NCBI GenBank assembly: GCA_945869355.1
Contig: CAMBPA010000069.1
Coordinates: forward strand, 1 to 6,932
Reading direction: 5' to 3'
From: Bordetella parapertussis
GTDB lineage: Bacteria; Pseudomonadota; Gammaproteobacteria; Burkholderiales; Burkholderiaceae_B
DNA length: 6,932 nucleotides
Within the stretch, counting starts at the first letter, position 1; each line of letters opens with the position of its first letter. A program made the position numbers and the translations under genes. The notes under the pieces are model-generated. The model was given only the letters and a program-made list of their open reading frames with translations, made no database searches and had not been told where the DNA came from. Below are positions 1 to 6,932 of this stretch, piece after piece.

Positions 1-1
1 C

Positions 2-1459
2 GATGCGATCATCGACGCCGTGAAATGGCTTGGCTTTGACTGGAAATCCAACACCACCGAACACCTGTACTTTGCAAGCAGTTACTTTGCCACGATGTAC
101 GCCTGTGCCGAGGCGCTGATTTTGGCTGGTCACGCCTACGTTGACGAGCAAAGTCCAGAAGAAATGCGTTTGATGCGCGGCACACTCACCGAGGCCGGAA
201 AGAACTCTCCCTTCAGAGACCGCTCTGCGCAGGAGTCCTTGCAAATGCTGCGCGATATGCGTGCCGGCAAACATGCCGATGGCAGTATGGCCTTGCGCGC
301 GCGCATCGATATGTCTTCACCCAATATCAACTTGCGTGACCCGGTGCTCTACCGTATTCGCCACGCGACACACCATCGCACGGGTAACGAGTGGTGCATC
401 TACCCTCTGTATGCCTTCGCGCATCCCATCGAAGATGCGCTCGAGGGCATCACACACAGTATTTGCACGCTCGAATTCGAAGACCAGCGCCCATTTTATG
501 ATTGGATACTGAACCGGCTTCAAGAGCTTGGACTGTTCGCCGCCCCCCTGCCCCACCAGTACGAGTTCGCGCGCCTGAACATGAGCTATATCGTGACCAG
601 CAAGCGCAAGCTGCTCCAGCTTGTCAAAGACGGCCATGTCAACGGCTGGGATGATCCCCGCATGCCTACCATTGCAGGCTTGCGCCGTCGCGGTTACACC
701 GCCGCTGCGCTGCGCTTATTTTGCGAACGCACCGGTGTTTCGAAATCTAACTCGCGTATTGATTACAGCTTGCTGGATCAAGCGCTACGTGAAGATCAGG
801 ACCCCATCGCCTTGCGCTCGGTGGCAATCCTAGACCCGCTCAAGCTCGTGATTACAAACTTCCCGGCCGACCATGTTGAGCCCTGCCACGCGCCGCGCAA
901 CCCGCATGCACCCGAAGCAGGGATGCGTGCGTTCGGACTGACAAGCGAGGTGTGGATTGAGCGTGAAGACTTTGTTGAGGTTCCACCAAAAAAATACTTT
1001 AGGCTATTTCCCGGCAATAGCGTGCGCCTGAAATACGGTTACGTCGTCACCTGCACAGGTTGCGTCAAAGACGCGGCGGGCAACATCATCGAAGTGCACG
1101 CGGAATACAACCCAGCTACGAAGAGTGGCACAACGGGTTCGGACGCCGTTAAAGTCAAGGGTAACGTTACCTGGATCAGCACCGCTCAAGCGGTCTCGGC
1201 AGAAATCAGGCTGTACGACCGACTCTTTTCAGAGCCTTTTCCCGACGCGGGGGATAACGATTTCCTGAACTGTCTGAATCCGCAATCCGTGCACGTGTTG
1301 AAGGCGTTTCTAGAACCCGGCACTGCGCTCCTTCCGGGCGTTGTCACACAGTTTGAGCGCCTCGGCTACTTTGTCGTTGATCCGATCGACTCACGCCCCG
1401 ATGCGCCTGTTTTTAATCGCGTCACCACGCTGAAAGACACGTGGGCGGCGGCTAGCTAA
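2..1459 (+). CDS. glnS: Glutaminyl-tRNA synthetase, C-terminal part (5' end outside window)
   Basis: Class I aminoacyl-tRNA synthetase that attaches glutamine to tRNA-Gln in the cytoplasm. The reading frame is open from base 2 to the TAA at 1457-1459. The GTG at 20 is an internal valine (visible context DAIIDAVKWLGFDW), not a start. Compared with E. coli GlnRS (about 554 residues), roughly the first 80-110 residues are missing, including the HIGH ATP-binding motif. Visible family landmarks are GTLTEAGKNSPFRDRS, the run RDPVLYRI, WCIYPLYAFAHPIEDALEGITHS in the catalytic core, the KMSKS-equivalent loop VTSKR (593-607), then GWDDPRMPTIAGLRRRGYTA and the anticodon-binding beta-barrel region ending in EIRLYDRLFS and PVFNRVTTLKDTWA. 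GlnRS and GluRS are related, but the WDDPRMPT and LRRRGYT blocks and the C-terminal barrel fit GlnRS. It is convergent with ettA. Identification is firm; the promoter and start lie upstream of the window. Confidence 0.97.
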   Translation, partial: DAIIDAVKWLGFDWKSNTTEHLYFASSYFATMYACAEALILAGHAYVDEQSPEEMRLMRGTLTEAGKNSPFRDRSAQESLQMLRDMRAGKHADGSMALRARIDMSSPNINLRDPVLYRIRHATHHRTGNEWCIYPLYAFAHPIEDALEGITHSICTLEFEDQRPFYDWILNRLQELGLFAAPLPHQYEFARLNMSYIVTSKRKLLQLVKDGHVNGWDDPRMPTIAGLRRRGYTAAALRLFCERTGVSKSNSRIDYSLLDQALREDQDPIALRSVAILDPLKLVITNFPADHVEPCHAPRNPHAPEAGMRAFGLTSEVWIEREDFVEVPPKKYFRLFPGNSVRLKYGYVVTCTGCVKDAAGNIIEVHAEYNPATKSGTTGSDAVKVKGNVTWISTAQAVSAEIRLYDRLFSEPFPDAGDNDFLNCLNPQSVHVLKAFLEPGTALLPGVVTQFERLGYFVVDPIDSRPDAPVFNRVTTLKDTWAAAS

Positions 1460-1479
1460 GCTGCTGTGGATGAGCAGCT
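1459..1479. terminator. Short inverted repeat between convergent glnS and ettA; weak terminator candidate
   Basis: AGCTGCT (1459-1465) and AGCAGCT (1473-1479) form a perfect 7-bp stem around a 7-nt loop. The stem starts on the last base of the glnS stop codon and ends five bases before the ettA stop codon. A second, overlapping pairing AAGCT (1458-1462) with AGCTT (1481-1485) is possible. Because the repeat is symmetric it could act on both strands, but neither side is followed by a T-run, so it is not a canonical intrinsic terminator. Confidence 0.3.
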
Positions 1480-1483
1480 CAGC

Positions 1484-3157
1484 TTATCGCAGCGCCTTAT
1501 AACGAATACGCTTAGGCGCTGCACCGGCCTCACCCAAACGTCGCTTCTTGTCGGCTTCGTACTCTTGGTAGTTACCGTCGAAGAACACCACTTGCGAATC
1601 ACCCTCAAAGGAGAGGATATGCGTCGCGATACGGTCTAAGAACCACCGATCATGACTGATCACCATAATCGAGCCTGCGAATTCAAGCAGTGCATCCTCT
1701 AATGCGCGTAAGGTCTCGACGTCCAGATCGTTCGACGGTTCGTCGAGCAGCAAAACGTTACCGCCCGTAATCAAGGTTTTGGCGAGATGCAGACGGCCAC
1801 GCTCACCACCGGATAACTGCCCCACCTGTTTGCCCTGATCCGCACCCTTAAAGTTAAAACGTCCTAGGTAAGCGCGTGCCGGCATTTCAAAACGCCCGAC
1901 CGTCAAGATGTCTGCGCCGTCCGCGATGGAATCGAACACCGTTTTAGCATCAGGTAAGGCATCACGGGACTGATCGACGAACGCAATCTTGACCGTCTGG
2001 CCAATCTTGACTTCGCCGCTATCGGGCGTATCCTGGCCGGCGATCATCCGAAACAGTGTTGACTTACCCGCACCGTTCGGACCAATGATGCCCACGATTG
2101 CGCCGGGTGGTACACGAAAGCTCACGTTATCCATCAACAGCTTGTCGCCAAAGGCTTTGGTCACATTCACAAACTCGATGGCATCGTTACCAAGACGCTC
2201 CGCCACAGGGATAAATATTTCCTGGGTCTCGTTACGCTTTTGATAATCGTGGGAGGACAGCTCTTCAAAGCGCGTCATCCGAGCCTTGGCCTTGGCTTGC
2301 CGACCTTTTGCGTTTTGCCGCACCCATTCAAGTTCTTTCTTGATGGTCTTTTGTCGGGCTGATTCGCTCGACTCTTCCTGCTTGAGACGATCATTTTTTT
2401 GTTCAAGCCACGAACTGTAATTACCCTTCCAGGGGATTCCGTGCCCTCGGTCTAGTTCCAGAATCCACTCTGCTGCGTTATCCAGGAAGTAGCGGTCGTG
2501 CGTCACGCCAACTACCGTGCCTGGGAACTTTGCCAGAAATTGCTCAAGCCACTCAACACTTTCCGCATCAAGGTGGTTGGTGGGTTCGTCAAGCAACAAC
2601 ATATCTGGCTTGGAAAGCAAAAGTCGGCACAGCGCGACACGGCGCTTTTCACCGCCCGAGAGTTTGCCGACGTTCGCCTCCCAGGGCGGCAGACGCAACG
2701 CATCGGCTGCGATTTCCATCTGCGTTTCCATGTCGTCCGAACCACTCGAGGCTGCCGCCGCAATGACGGCTTCAAGCTCAGCCTGTTCGGCCGCAAGCTT
2801 ATCAAAATCCGCATCGGGTTCGGCATACGCAGCATAGACTTCATCGAGTCGTTTTTTTGCCACCATGACGGCGCCTAACCCCTCTTCTACCGCTTGGCGC
2901 ACCGTATGTTCAGCGTTGAGTTTCGGCTCTTGCTCAAGGTATCCAATGTTCAGGCCCGGCATCGGTACGGCGTCGCCCTCGATCTCTTTGTCAACACCCG
3001 CCATGATTTTCAGCAACGTTGACTTACCCGAACCATTGAGTCCCAGAACACCGATTTTGGCGCCAGGGAAAAACGACAAGGAAATATCCCGCAAAATTTG
3101 ACGCTTAGGCGGAACCACTTTGCCCACGCGGTGCATGGTGTATACGTATTGAGCCAT
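1484..3157 (-). CDS. ettA: Energy-dependent translational throttle protein EttA (ABC-F ATPase)
   Basis: ABC-F protein of 557 residues, close to the E. coli length of about 555. The family has no membrane domain. EttA binds the ribosomal E site and, depending on the ATP/ADP ratio, restrains or permits entry of initiation complexes into elongation. ABC1 carries Walker [10 protein letters not shown] (39-47), signature LSGGE (166-170), Walker B LLLDEP (187-192, catalytic Glu191) and switch His220. The arm insertion specific to EttA lies at about residues 95-140. A charged linker, about 240-320, is the P-site-tRNA interaction motif region. ABC2 has Walker [10 protein letters not shown] (359-367), LSGGE (448-452), [11 protein letters not shown] (469-479, Glu473) and His502. 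All catalytic residues are present in both halves. The start [13 protein letters not shown] matches the family; only a weak GGA precedes the ATG. The arm and the C-terminal DKKRRLG...PKRIRYK region favour EttA over Uup, YheS or YbiT. Confidence 0.96.
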   Translation of the reverse strand: MAQYVYTMHRVGKVVPPKRQILRDISLSFFPGAKIGVLGLNGSGKSTLLKIMAGVDKEIEGDAVPMPGLNIGYLEQEPKLNAEHTVRQAVEEGLGAVMVAKKRLDEVYAAYAEPDADFDKLAAEQAELEAVIAAAASSGSDDMETQMEIAADALRLPPWEANVGKLSGGEKRRVALCRLLLSKPDMLLLDEPTNHLDAESVEWLEQFLAKFPGTVVGVTHDRYFLDNAAEWILELDRGHGIPWKGNYSSWLEQKNDRLKQEESSESARQKTIKKELEWVRQNAKGRQAKAKARMTRFEELSSHDYQKRNETQEIFIPVAERLGNDAIEFVNVTKAFGDKLLMDNVSFRVPPGAIVGIIGPNGAGKSTLFRMIAGQDTPDSGEVKIGQTVKIAFVDQSRDALPDAKTVFDSIADGADILTVGRFEMPARAYLGRFNFKGADQGKQVGQLSGGERGRLHLAKTLITGGNVLLLDEPSNDLDVETLRALEDALLEFAGSIMVISHDRWFLDRIATHILSFEGDSQVVFFDGNYQEYEADKKRRLGEAGAAPKRIRYKALR

Positions 3158-3279
3158 AAATCCATCGATGAATAAAACAGAGATTCCATATTGTAGGGCT
3201 TTGGCAACGACTTCGGACTACCTCAGGCTAGTCAAAAGGCTATGATGCTGGCTGTAAACCTAAAATTTTTAATCAAACA
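3158..3279. promoter_or_regulatory. Divergent intergenic region between ettA and the unknown acidic-protein gene
   Basis: These 122 bases separate two divergent start codons, so promoters for both genes are expected here. By eye, the best plus-strand -10-like hexamers are TATGAT (3241-3246) and TAAAAT (3261-3266). The best minus-strand one is TACAAT (complement of 3190-3195). None has a good -35 box at 16-18 bp. A good minus-strand -35-like TTGACT (complement of 3230-3235) has no matching -10 at the right distance. GACTA (3216-3220) and TAGTC (3229-3233) form an imperfect inverted repeat around CCTCAGGC. The stretch just before the plus-strand ATG is AT-rich. The promoter assignments are guesses; the divergent layout is what is clear. 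Confidence 0.45.
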
Positions 3280-3786
3280 ATGACGACCCCCGACCACGCG
3301 CTGCGCTTTACCGAACAAGAACTGTCCATGCTTGGCAAAACAGCAGATGGCCTAAGCGCCTATATGGGTAAATCGGTGCTCGCTGAAATCGGCATGGACG
3401 AAGACGCAGAGTGGGTGATTTTTGCGATCCCGCTGGGCGTAGACGATACCCCCGACGAGAAAGCCACGCATGTCCAAATGGGTGGTCCCTGCGCGCGCTT
3501 CGTGGGCAACCGTGGCGGGCTTGACTTGGATACAGAAGTCTACGACTGCCAGTATCTTTGGGCGGTTCAAATCACAGACGATCCTGAGGCGCGCTTCGTC
3601 AGGCTAGACCAGAACGGCGACGAGTTCGACTATGCCATGGAGCTCGCCGAATTATTACCGTTCGATTTGACGGATGAAGTCCTGCCCGACCCTGACCTTG
3701 AGTTACTTGAGGATCTCGGGGACGATGATGACCCCGAGCAGGATGCGCAGTCGGACGAACCGCCCCGACCGCCCTCCATTCACTAA
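3280..3786 (+). CDS. Unrecognised, strongly acidic 168-residue protein
   Basis: I do not recognise this protein. It has about 42 Asp/Glu against 9 Lys/Arg in 168 residues. The acid is densest near the C-terminus, where DLGDDDDPEQD (about residues 145-155) leads into a proline-rich end PPRPPSIH. Residues 10-125 look like a folded domain with hydrophobic stretches (EWVIFAIPLGV, about 44-54; YLWAVQI, about 92-98) and two cysteines (71 and 90). No signal peptide or membrane segment is seen, so it is probably cytoplasmic. The ATG at 3280 is taken because the frame then runs uninterrupted to TAA at 3784-3786. No Shine-Dalgarno precedes it, only the AT-rich TAATCAAACA, so the start is less certain than for its neighbours. 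It is divergent from ettA and convergent with the transporter operon, overlapping the last bases of the dppF-type gene. The reverse-strand reading frames beneath it show no family features. Confidence 0.75.
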   Translation: MTTPDHALRFTEQELSMLGKTADGLSAYMGKSVLAEIGMDEDAEWVIFAIPLGVDDTPDEKATHVQMGGPCARFVGNRGGLDLDTEVYDCQYLWAVQITDDPEARFVRLDQNGDEFDYAMELAELLPFDLTDEVLPDPDLELLEDLGDDDDPEQDAQSDEPPRPPSIH

Positions 3787-4787
3787 ACTTGCATCGGCCA
3801 GCCTTGGACGACTCCATGGCAGGCAATCTCAACACCCTTGAAGACCTGTGTGCTCGGTGACTCTGATTTACAGAGGTCACGGGCAAACGGGCAGCGTGGG
3901 TGGAACGTACATCCCGAAGGCGGGCTCAACGGATTCGGGACTTCACCCGCCACAGGGGTACGCGAACCCCCTTGTCCGGTCATGTCAGGAATCGCTGACA
4001 ACAACATACGCGTATAAGGATGTTTCGGATCGGCAAACAAGGTATCTCGATCTGCGATCTCGACAATGCGGCCGAGATACATCACCCCCACCCGATCCGC
4101 GACATGATGCACGACGGCAAGGTTATGGGAAATGAATAGATAGGTCAGCCCAAGATTGCGCTGCAAGTCCTTCATGATATTGAGGACCTGCGCCTGAACC
4201 GACACATCAAGCGCGGAGGTCGGCTCATCACACACCAAGAACTCTGGGTTCACAGCAAGCGCGCGTGCAATAGAAATACGCTGACGTTGACCACCTGAGA
4301 ACTGATGGGGAAATCTGCTTTTGTCCGAGGGATGCAAACCGACTTGCGTCAATAAAGCGTCTACACGCGTCTCGCGCTCCTCGGGCGTGAGTGTCGTGTG
4401 CGCAAGGATCGGCTCAGCAATGATGCGCCCCACACGCCAGCGCGGGTTCAGGCTCGCGTACGGATCCTGGAAAATCATCTGCAACCGCTTGCGCAACGCC
4501 AAGCCACCACGCCCTTGCATGTTTGAAAGGGGCTGCCCATCAAACAAAATACTTCCTTGTGTTAATGGATACAAACCCACCAACAAACGAGCAATAGTGG
4601 ACTTGCCGCAGCCAGACTCACCGACTAAAGCCAGCGTCTCGCCTTTGCGAATCGTGAAAGACACACCATCGACCGCGCGCAGCAGGGTGCGAGGCTTACG
4701 CGACAACACCCGCTCTAGCCAGGGGGCCGACACATCAAACCAGCGTGCAGCATCTTTAACTTCTACCAACGCTCGCTGAGTCGTCAT
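3783..4787 (-). CDS. dppF: Peptide-type ABC importer ATP-binding protein, DppF/OppF family
   Basis: Second ATPase of a peptide/nickel-class importer, acting on the cytoplasmic face of the inner membrane as a presumed heterodimer with the preceding DppD-type ATPase. Taking the ATG at 4787 gives 334 residues. Walker A is GESGCGKST (56-64), the Q-loop is Gln107 in IFQDPYASLNP, the signature is FSGGQ (163-167), Walker B is FLVCDEP (183-189, Glu188), and the H-loop is His221. The C-terminal oligopeptide-transporter extension (HPYTRMLLSAIP, then GCTFHPRCP) carries Cys293, Cys299, Cys306 and Cys323. The frame extends ten codons upstream to 4817, but the 4787 start is preferred: it has AGGAGGT just before it, forms ATGA with the upstream stop, and puts the protein start at MTTQRALVEVKD as in relatives. 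The last gene of the visible operon. dppF is a family-level symbol; oppF or gsiA-like names are equally possible without the binding protein. Confidence 0.93.
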   Translation of the reverse strand: MTTQRALVEVKDAARWFDVSAPWLERVLSRKPRTLLRAVDGVSFTIRKGETLALVGESGCGKSTIARLLVGLYPLTQGSILFDGQPLSNMQGRGGLALRKRLQMIFQDPYASLNPRWRVGRIIAEPILAHTTLTPEERETRVDALLTQVGLHPSDKSRFPHQFSGGQRQRISIARALAVNPEFLVCDEPTSALDVSVQAQVLNIMKDLQRNLGLTYLFISHNLAVVHHVADRVGVMYLGRIVEIADRDTLFADPKHPYTRMLLSAIPDMTGQGGSRTPVAGEVPNPLSPPSGCTFHPRCPFARDLCKSESPSTQVFKGVEIACHGVVQGWPMQV

Positions 4788-5758
4788 GCCACCTCCTGCG
4801 CGGGATGGAGCCAGCACGCTGCCTGGGACGTCCCCAATTGCTGTAGTTCTGGACGCTCTACGCGACAGCGATCCATGACGTTAGGACAACGCGGATTAAA
4901 CGCGCAACCCGTAGGAATCGCCGTCAGTCTAGGCATACTGCCATCAATTTGCACCAATCGTTCAACATGCTGATGAATCGATGGAATGGAGCCCATCAAG
5001 CCAACAGAGTAAGGATGGCGTGGAGAATGAATCACATCGCGCACATTGCCGATTTCAGCGACACGGCCCGCATACATGACCACGACGCGATCTGCGGTCT
5101 CAGCAATGACGCCCATATCATGGGTGATCAACATCACTGCCGCGCCTTGTTCGCGACACATTTTTTTAAGGAGTTCAATGATTTGTGCCTGTATCGATAC
5201 ATCCAGCGCAGTCGTGGGTTCGTCCGCAACAACCAGTTTGGGTTGCGCCGCCAAGGCTAGCGCAATCACCACGCGCTGTCGCATACCACCAGAAAACTGA
5301 TGGGGATAGTGATCAATGCGTTCACGCGCTGCGGGGATCCCGGTTGCTTCCAATAACTCAATGGCACGGTTACGCGCTTGCGTCCACGTAAGCGGTAGAT
5401 GCGTCACGATCGTTTCGGCGATCTGATGCCCAACGGTGTACAGAGGATTTAATGAAGTCAGGGGGTCCTGAAAAATCGCACCGATTTCACGCCCACGAAT
5501 ACGGCGCATTTCCTCATCGGGTAACTGATCGATGCGTCGCCCCGCCAGCAAGATCTGTCCGCCAGAAATACGGCCCGGGGGCTCCAGCAAACCGATGATC
5601 GCAGCGCCTGTTAGCGACTTGCCAGCGCCCGACTCACCCACCACTCCGACCACCTCACCCGCCGCGATCGAGAACGAGACTTCGTTTAACGCTTTGAGCG
5701 TGCCCCGACGCGTGGGGAACTCAACGCTCAACTCTTTAATTTCTAGAATGTTTGACAT
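4784..5758 (-). CDS. dppD: Peptide-type ABC importer ATP-binding protein, DppD/OppD family
   Basis: First ATPase of the importer, energising uptake through the two permeases by ATP hydrolysis in the cytoplasm. From the ATG at 5758 it has 324 residues. Walker A is GESGAGKS (41-48), the Q-loop is Gln97 in IFQDPLTSLNP, the signature is FSGGM (155-159), Walker B is LVVADEP (175-181, Glu180), and the H-loop is His213. FSGGM with an MRQRV continuation is typical of the DppD/OppD branch rather than DppF/OppF. The C-terminal extension (HPYSVGLMGSIP, then GCAFNPRCP) has Cys285, Cys291, Cys298 and Cys315 in the same spacing as in the downstream ATPase. A TTG at 5770, overlapping the dppC-type stop, would add four residues (MKPP). 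The ATG giving MSNILEIKELSVEF is preferred because it matches the family N-terminus, although its Shine-Dalgarno (GAAG) is weak. It ends with TGA in an ATGA overlap with the next gene. Confidence 0.93.
   Translation of the reverse strand: MSNILEIKELSVEFPTRRGTLKALNEVSFSIAAGEVVGVVGESGAGKSLTGAAIIGLLEPPGRISGGQILLAGRRIDQLPDEEMRRIRGREIGAIFQDPLTSLNPLYTVGHQIAETIVTHLPLTWTQARNRAIELLEATGIPAARERIDHYPHQFSGGMRQRVVIALALAAQPKLVVADEPTTALDVSIQAQIIELLKKMCREQGAAVMLITHDMGVIAETADRVVVMYAGRVAEIGNVRDVIHSPRHPYSVGLMGSIPSIHQHVERLVQIDGSMPRLTAIPTGCAFNPRCPNVMDRCRVERPELQQLGTSQAACWLHPAQEVA
4791..4797 (-). promoter_or_regulatory. Shine-Dalgarno AGGAGGT of the dppF-type gene, inside the dppD-type gene
   Basis: On the minus strand AGGAGGT lies three bases before the ATG at 4787, within the codons for the last residues (QEVA) of the upstream ATPase. 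With the ATGA stop/start overlap (4784-4787) it decides the start and suggests translational coupling that would help keep the two ATPases in equal amounts. The spacing is slightly short. Confidence 0.8.
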
Positions 5759-5766
5759 AGGTGGCT

Positions 5767-6681
5767 TCAACTCAAGCGGGGATTCAAGGCGTCACGCAGC
5801 CAATCCCCTAATAGGTTGACAGACAACACTAACAGCACCAACGCAGCGCCCGGAAAAATTGTGATCCACCACTCGCCAGAAAACAGGAAATCATTTCCAA
5901 TACGGATGAGCGTGCCCAAGGACGGCGACGTCGGTGGCACGCCCACCCCCAAGAAAGAGAGCGTCGCCTCGGTGATAATCGCAGTTGCCAAGTGAACCGT
6001 CGCCAAAACGAGCACCGGTCCCAACACATTCGGCAACACATGGCGAAACATAATCACGGGCGACGAAATGCCAATGACCCGGGCCGCCTGCACATATTCC
6101 CGATTCTTCTCAACCAAAGTAGAGCCACGCACCGTACGTGCATACTGCGGCCAACCCGCCAGCGCGATCGCTCCTACCAACACGGGAAAAGCAATCACCT
6201 CATGCATATCGCCCGGAACAACGGCGCGCGCAACACCATCAATCAACAAGGCTATCAAGATTGCTGGAAACGACAGTTGCACATCGGCTACACGCATAAT
6301 TAACGCATCGATGCGACCACCTGCGTACCCAGAAATCAATCCGAGAACGATGCCCAAAGACATCGCACCCGCCACTGCAGCCAAACCAATCAATAACGAC
6401 ACCTTGGTGCCATACATGAGTGCCGAAAGCATGTCACGCCCTTGGCTGTCGGTCCCGAGCAAATACTTTGTCGTGCCCTCAGCTAGCCAAACTGGCGGCT
6501 TAAGCGCATCAAGTAAGTCAATCGTTGCAAGATCAAAGGGGTTATGCGGCGCGATCCAGGGCGCACCAAAGGCAGCCACCAATAAAGCGATCAACAGAAA
6601 CGTTGCTGACATTGCAACCGGCGTGTGACGCCAAGACCAAGCCAGATCCCCATCCCAAAAACGTGCAAGTGCTGCGCGCAT
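5767..6681 (-). CDS. dppC: Peptide-type ABC importer permease, DppC/OppC family
   Basis: Inner-membrane permease of 304 residues, a usual length for the family, which pairs with the DppB-type permease to form the translocation channel. A cytoplasmic N-terminus with RFWDGDLAWSWRHTP is followed by a hydrophobic segment at about 22-44. The characteristic periplasmic-side motif LGTDSQGRD (75-83) comes next, then further membrane segments at about 93-118, 133-152, 163-176, 222-245 and 274-294. The EAA loop that docks to the ATPases is EYVQAARVIG (195-204) followed by RHVLPN, and LSFLGVGV (241-248) with the ending LGDWLRDALNPRL are typical of DppC. The ATG at 6681 is firm: GGAGGT lies five bases upstream and the ATG overlaps the preceding stop by one base (TAATG). 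The substrate cannot be inferred from the permease. Confidence 0.95.
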   Translation of the reverse strand: MRAALARFWDGDLAWSWRHTPVAMSATFLLIALLVAAFGAPWIAPHNPFDLATIDLLDALKPPVWLAEGTTKYLLGTDSQGRDMLSALMYGTKVSLLIGLAAVAGAMSLGIVLGLISGYAGGRIDALIMRVADVQLSFPAILIALLIDGVARAVVPGDMHEVIAFPVLVGAIALAGWPQYARTVRGSTLVEKNREYVQAARVIGISSPVIMFRHVLPNVLGPVLVLATVHLATAIITEATLSFLGVGVPPTSPSLGTLIRIGNDFLFSGEWWITIFPGAALVLLVLSVNLLGDWLRDALNPRLS

Positions 6682-6932
6682 TAGTGACCTCCGCCTGATT
6701 TACCTAAACCTACGCGTAAACGCGGGTCGACAGCAAAGTAGAGAAGGTCAACAGTCAAATTAATCGAAACAAAAATCAAAGATATCAAACATAGATAGGC
6801 CGCCATCACCGGGATATCGGCGAACTGAACCGCCTGAATAAAGAGCAACCCCATCCCTGGCCACTGGAAAACAGTTTCAGTCACGATCGCGAACGCAATA
6901 ATGCCGCCTAATTGCAGCCCCATGATGGTGAT
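6681..6932 (-). CDS. dppB: Peptide-type ABC importer permease, DppB/OppB family, C-terminal end (5' part outside window)
   Basis: The visible 83 codons, from the right edge to TAA at 6681-6683, are the C-terminal end of the first permease. The frame is open to the edge (ITIMGLQLGG...), so the methionine at 6923 is internal, not a start. Family landmarks are GLQLGG, the motif VTETVFQWPGMGLLFIQAV that is nearly invariant in DppB-type permeases, the block DIPVMAAYLCLISLIFVSINLTVDLLY forming the last membrane segment, and the terminal DPRLR. Full-length relatives are about 300-340 residues, so about three quarters of the gene is missing. The operon promoter and the substrate-binding protein gene, if linked, would be expected beyond the right edge. 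Confidence 0.94.
   Translation of the reverse strand: MTIMGLQLGGIIAFAIVTETVFQWPGMGLLFIQAVQFADIPVMAAYLCLISLIFVSINLTVDLLYFAVDPRLRVGLGKSGGGH
6687..6692 (-). promoter_or_regulatory. Shine-Dalgarno GGAGGT of the dppC-type gene, inside the dppB-type gene
   Basis: GGAGGT on the minus strand is five bases upstream of the ATG at 6681 and encodes the glycines in the SGGGH end of the upstream permease. Together with the TAATG junction it fixes the start and indicates that ribosomes finishing the first permease can reinitiate on the second. Confidence 0.85.

Noticed and set aside
1484..3157. ettA as an antibiotic-resistance type ABC-F protein
   Set aside because: The length, arm insertion, linker and N- and C-terminal sequences match the housekeeping EttA subfamily; no extended resistance-type interdomain loop was seen.
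3010..3207. Minus-strand 65-codon frame starting upstream of ettA, as a possible leader peptide
   Set aside because: It runs deep into ettA in another frame, lacks a clear Shine-Dalgarno and shows no attenuation-like codon run or adjoining hairpins.
3750..3769. GTCGG/CCGAC hairpin near the end of the acidic-protein gene as a terminator for the transporter operon
   Set aside because: The stem is only five base pairs with a ten-base loop, no T-run follows on either strand, and it lies in GC-rich coding sequence where such matches arise by chance.
3599..3886. Minus-strand frame (95 codons) across the acidic-protein/dppF junction
   Set aside because: It overlaps the end of the true dppF-type gene in another frame and the acidic-protein gene on the other strand; its Arg/His/Pro-rich translation looks like a shadow.
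4321..4779. Plus-strand open frame (152 codons) opposite the dppF-type gene
   Set aside because: It is the mirror of the conserved ATPase coding sequence, with Ser/Arg/Pro-rich low-information translation and no ribosome-binding signal noticed.
4788..4817. Upstream start for the dppF-type ATPase adding ten residues
   Set aside because: The codons are within the dppD-type gene, the added residues do not match the family N-terminus, and the strong Shine-Dalgarno and ATGA overlap point to 4787.
6068..6628. Long plus-strand open frame (186 codons) opposite the dppC-type gene
   Set aside because: It lies antisense within a firmly identified permease, its product has no recognisable domain, and open antisense frames are common in such sequence.

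Overview
The window looks like an ordinary chromosomal stretch of a betaproteobacterium. It most resembles Burkholderiales (possibly Alcaligenaceae), judged from the style of the GlnRS, EttA and Dpp/Opp-type proteins and a moderately GC-rich composition. That placement is an inference from recognised protein families, not from any search. No mobile element, CRISPR array, RNA gene or sign of recent horizontal transfer was seen.

Layout from left to right: (1) the 3' part of glnS (glutaminyl-tRNA synthetase), plus strand, cut by the left edge; (2) ettA, an ABC-F ribosome-binding ATPase, minus strand and convergent with glnS across a 24-nt gap that holds a short inverted repeat; (3) a 122-bp divergent intergenic region; (4) a plus-strand gene for a very acidic 168-residue protein that I do not recognise; (5) a minus-strand operon for an oligopeptide/dipeptide-type ABC importer. 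Read in its own direction, the operon has the permease DppB (C-terminal end only, cut by the right edge), the permease DppC, the ATPase DppD/OppD and the ATPase DppF/OppF. The unknown gene and the dppF-type gene meet tail to tail with overlapping stop codons.

How the genes work together: two genes serve translation (charging of tRNA-Gln; EttA gating of the first elongation steps according to ATP/ADP balance). The four importer genes should build one inner-membrane machine with two permeases and two ATPases. Their junctions are tight (TAATG, TGA with a near-adjacent ATG, ATGA), two with strong Shine-Dalgarno sequences embedded in the preceding gene, so translational coupling is likely. The periplasmic substrate-binding protein, which sets substrate specificity, is not in the window, so dipeptide, oligopeptide, glutathione, nickel or other substrates cannot be told apart here.

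I found no convincing undescribed system. The items most worth a second look are the unrecognised acidic protein, its stop-codon overlap with the transporter operon, and the conserved four-cysteine motif with identical spacing in both transporter ATPases.
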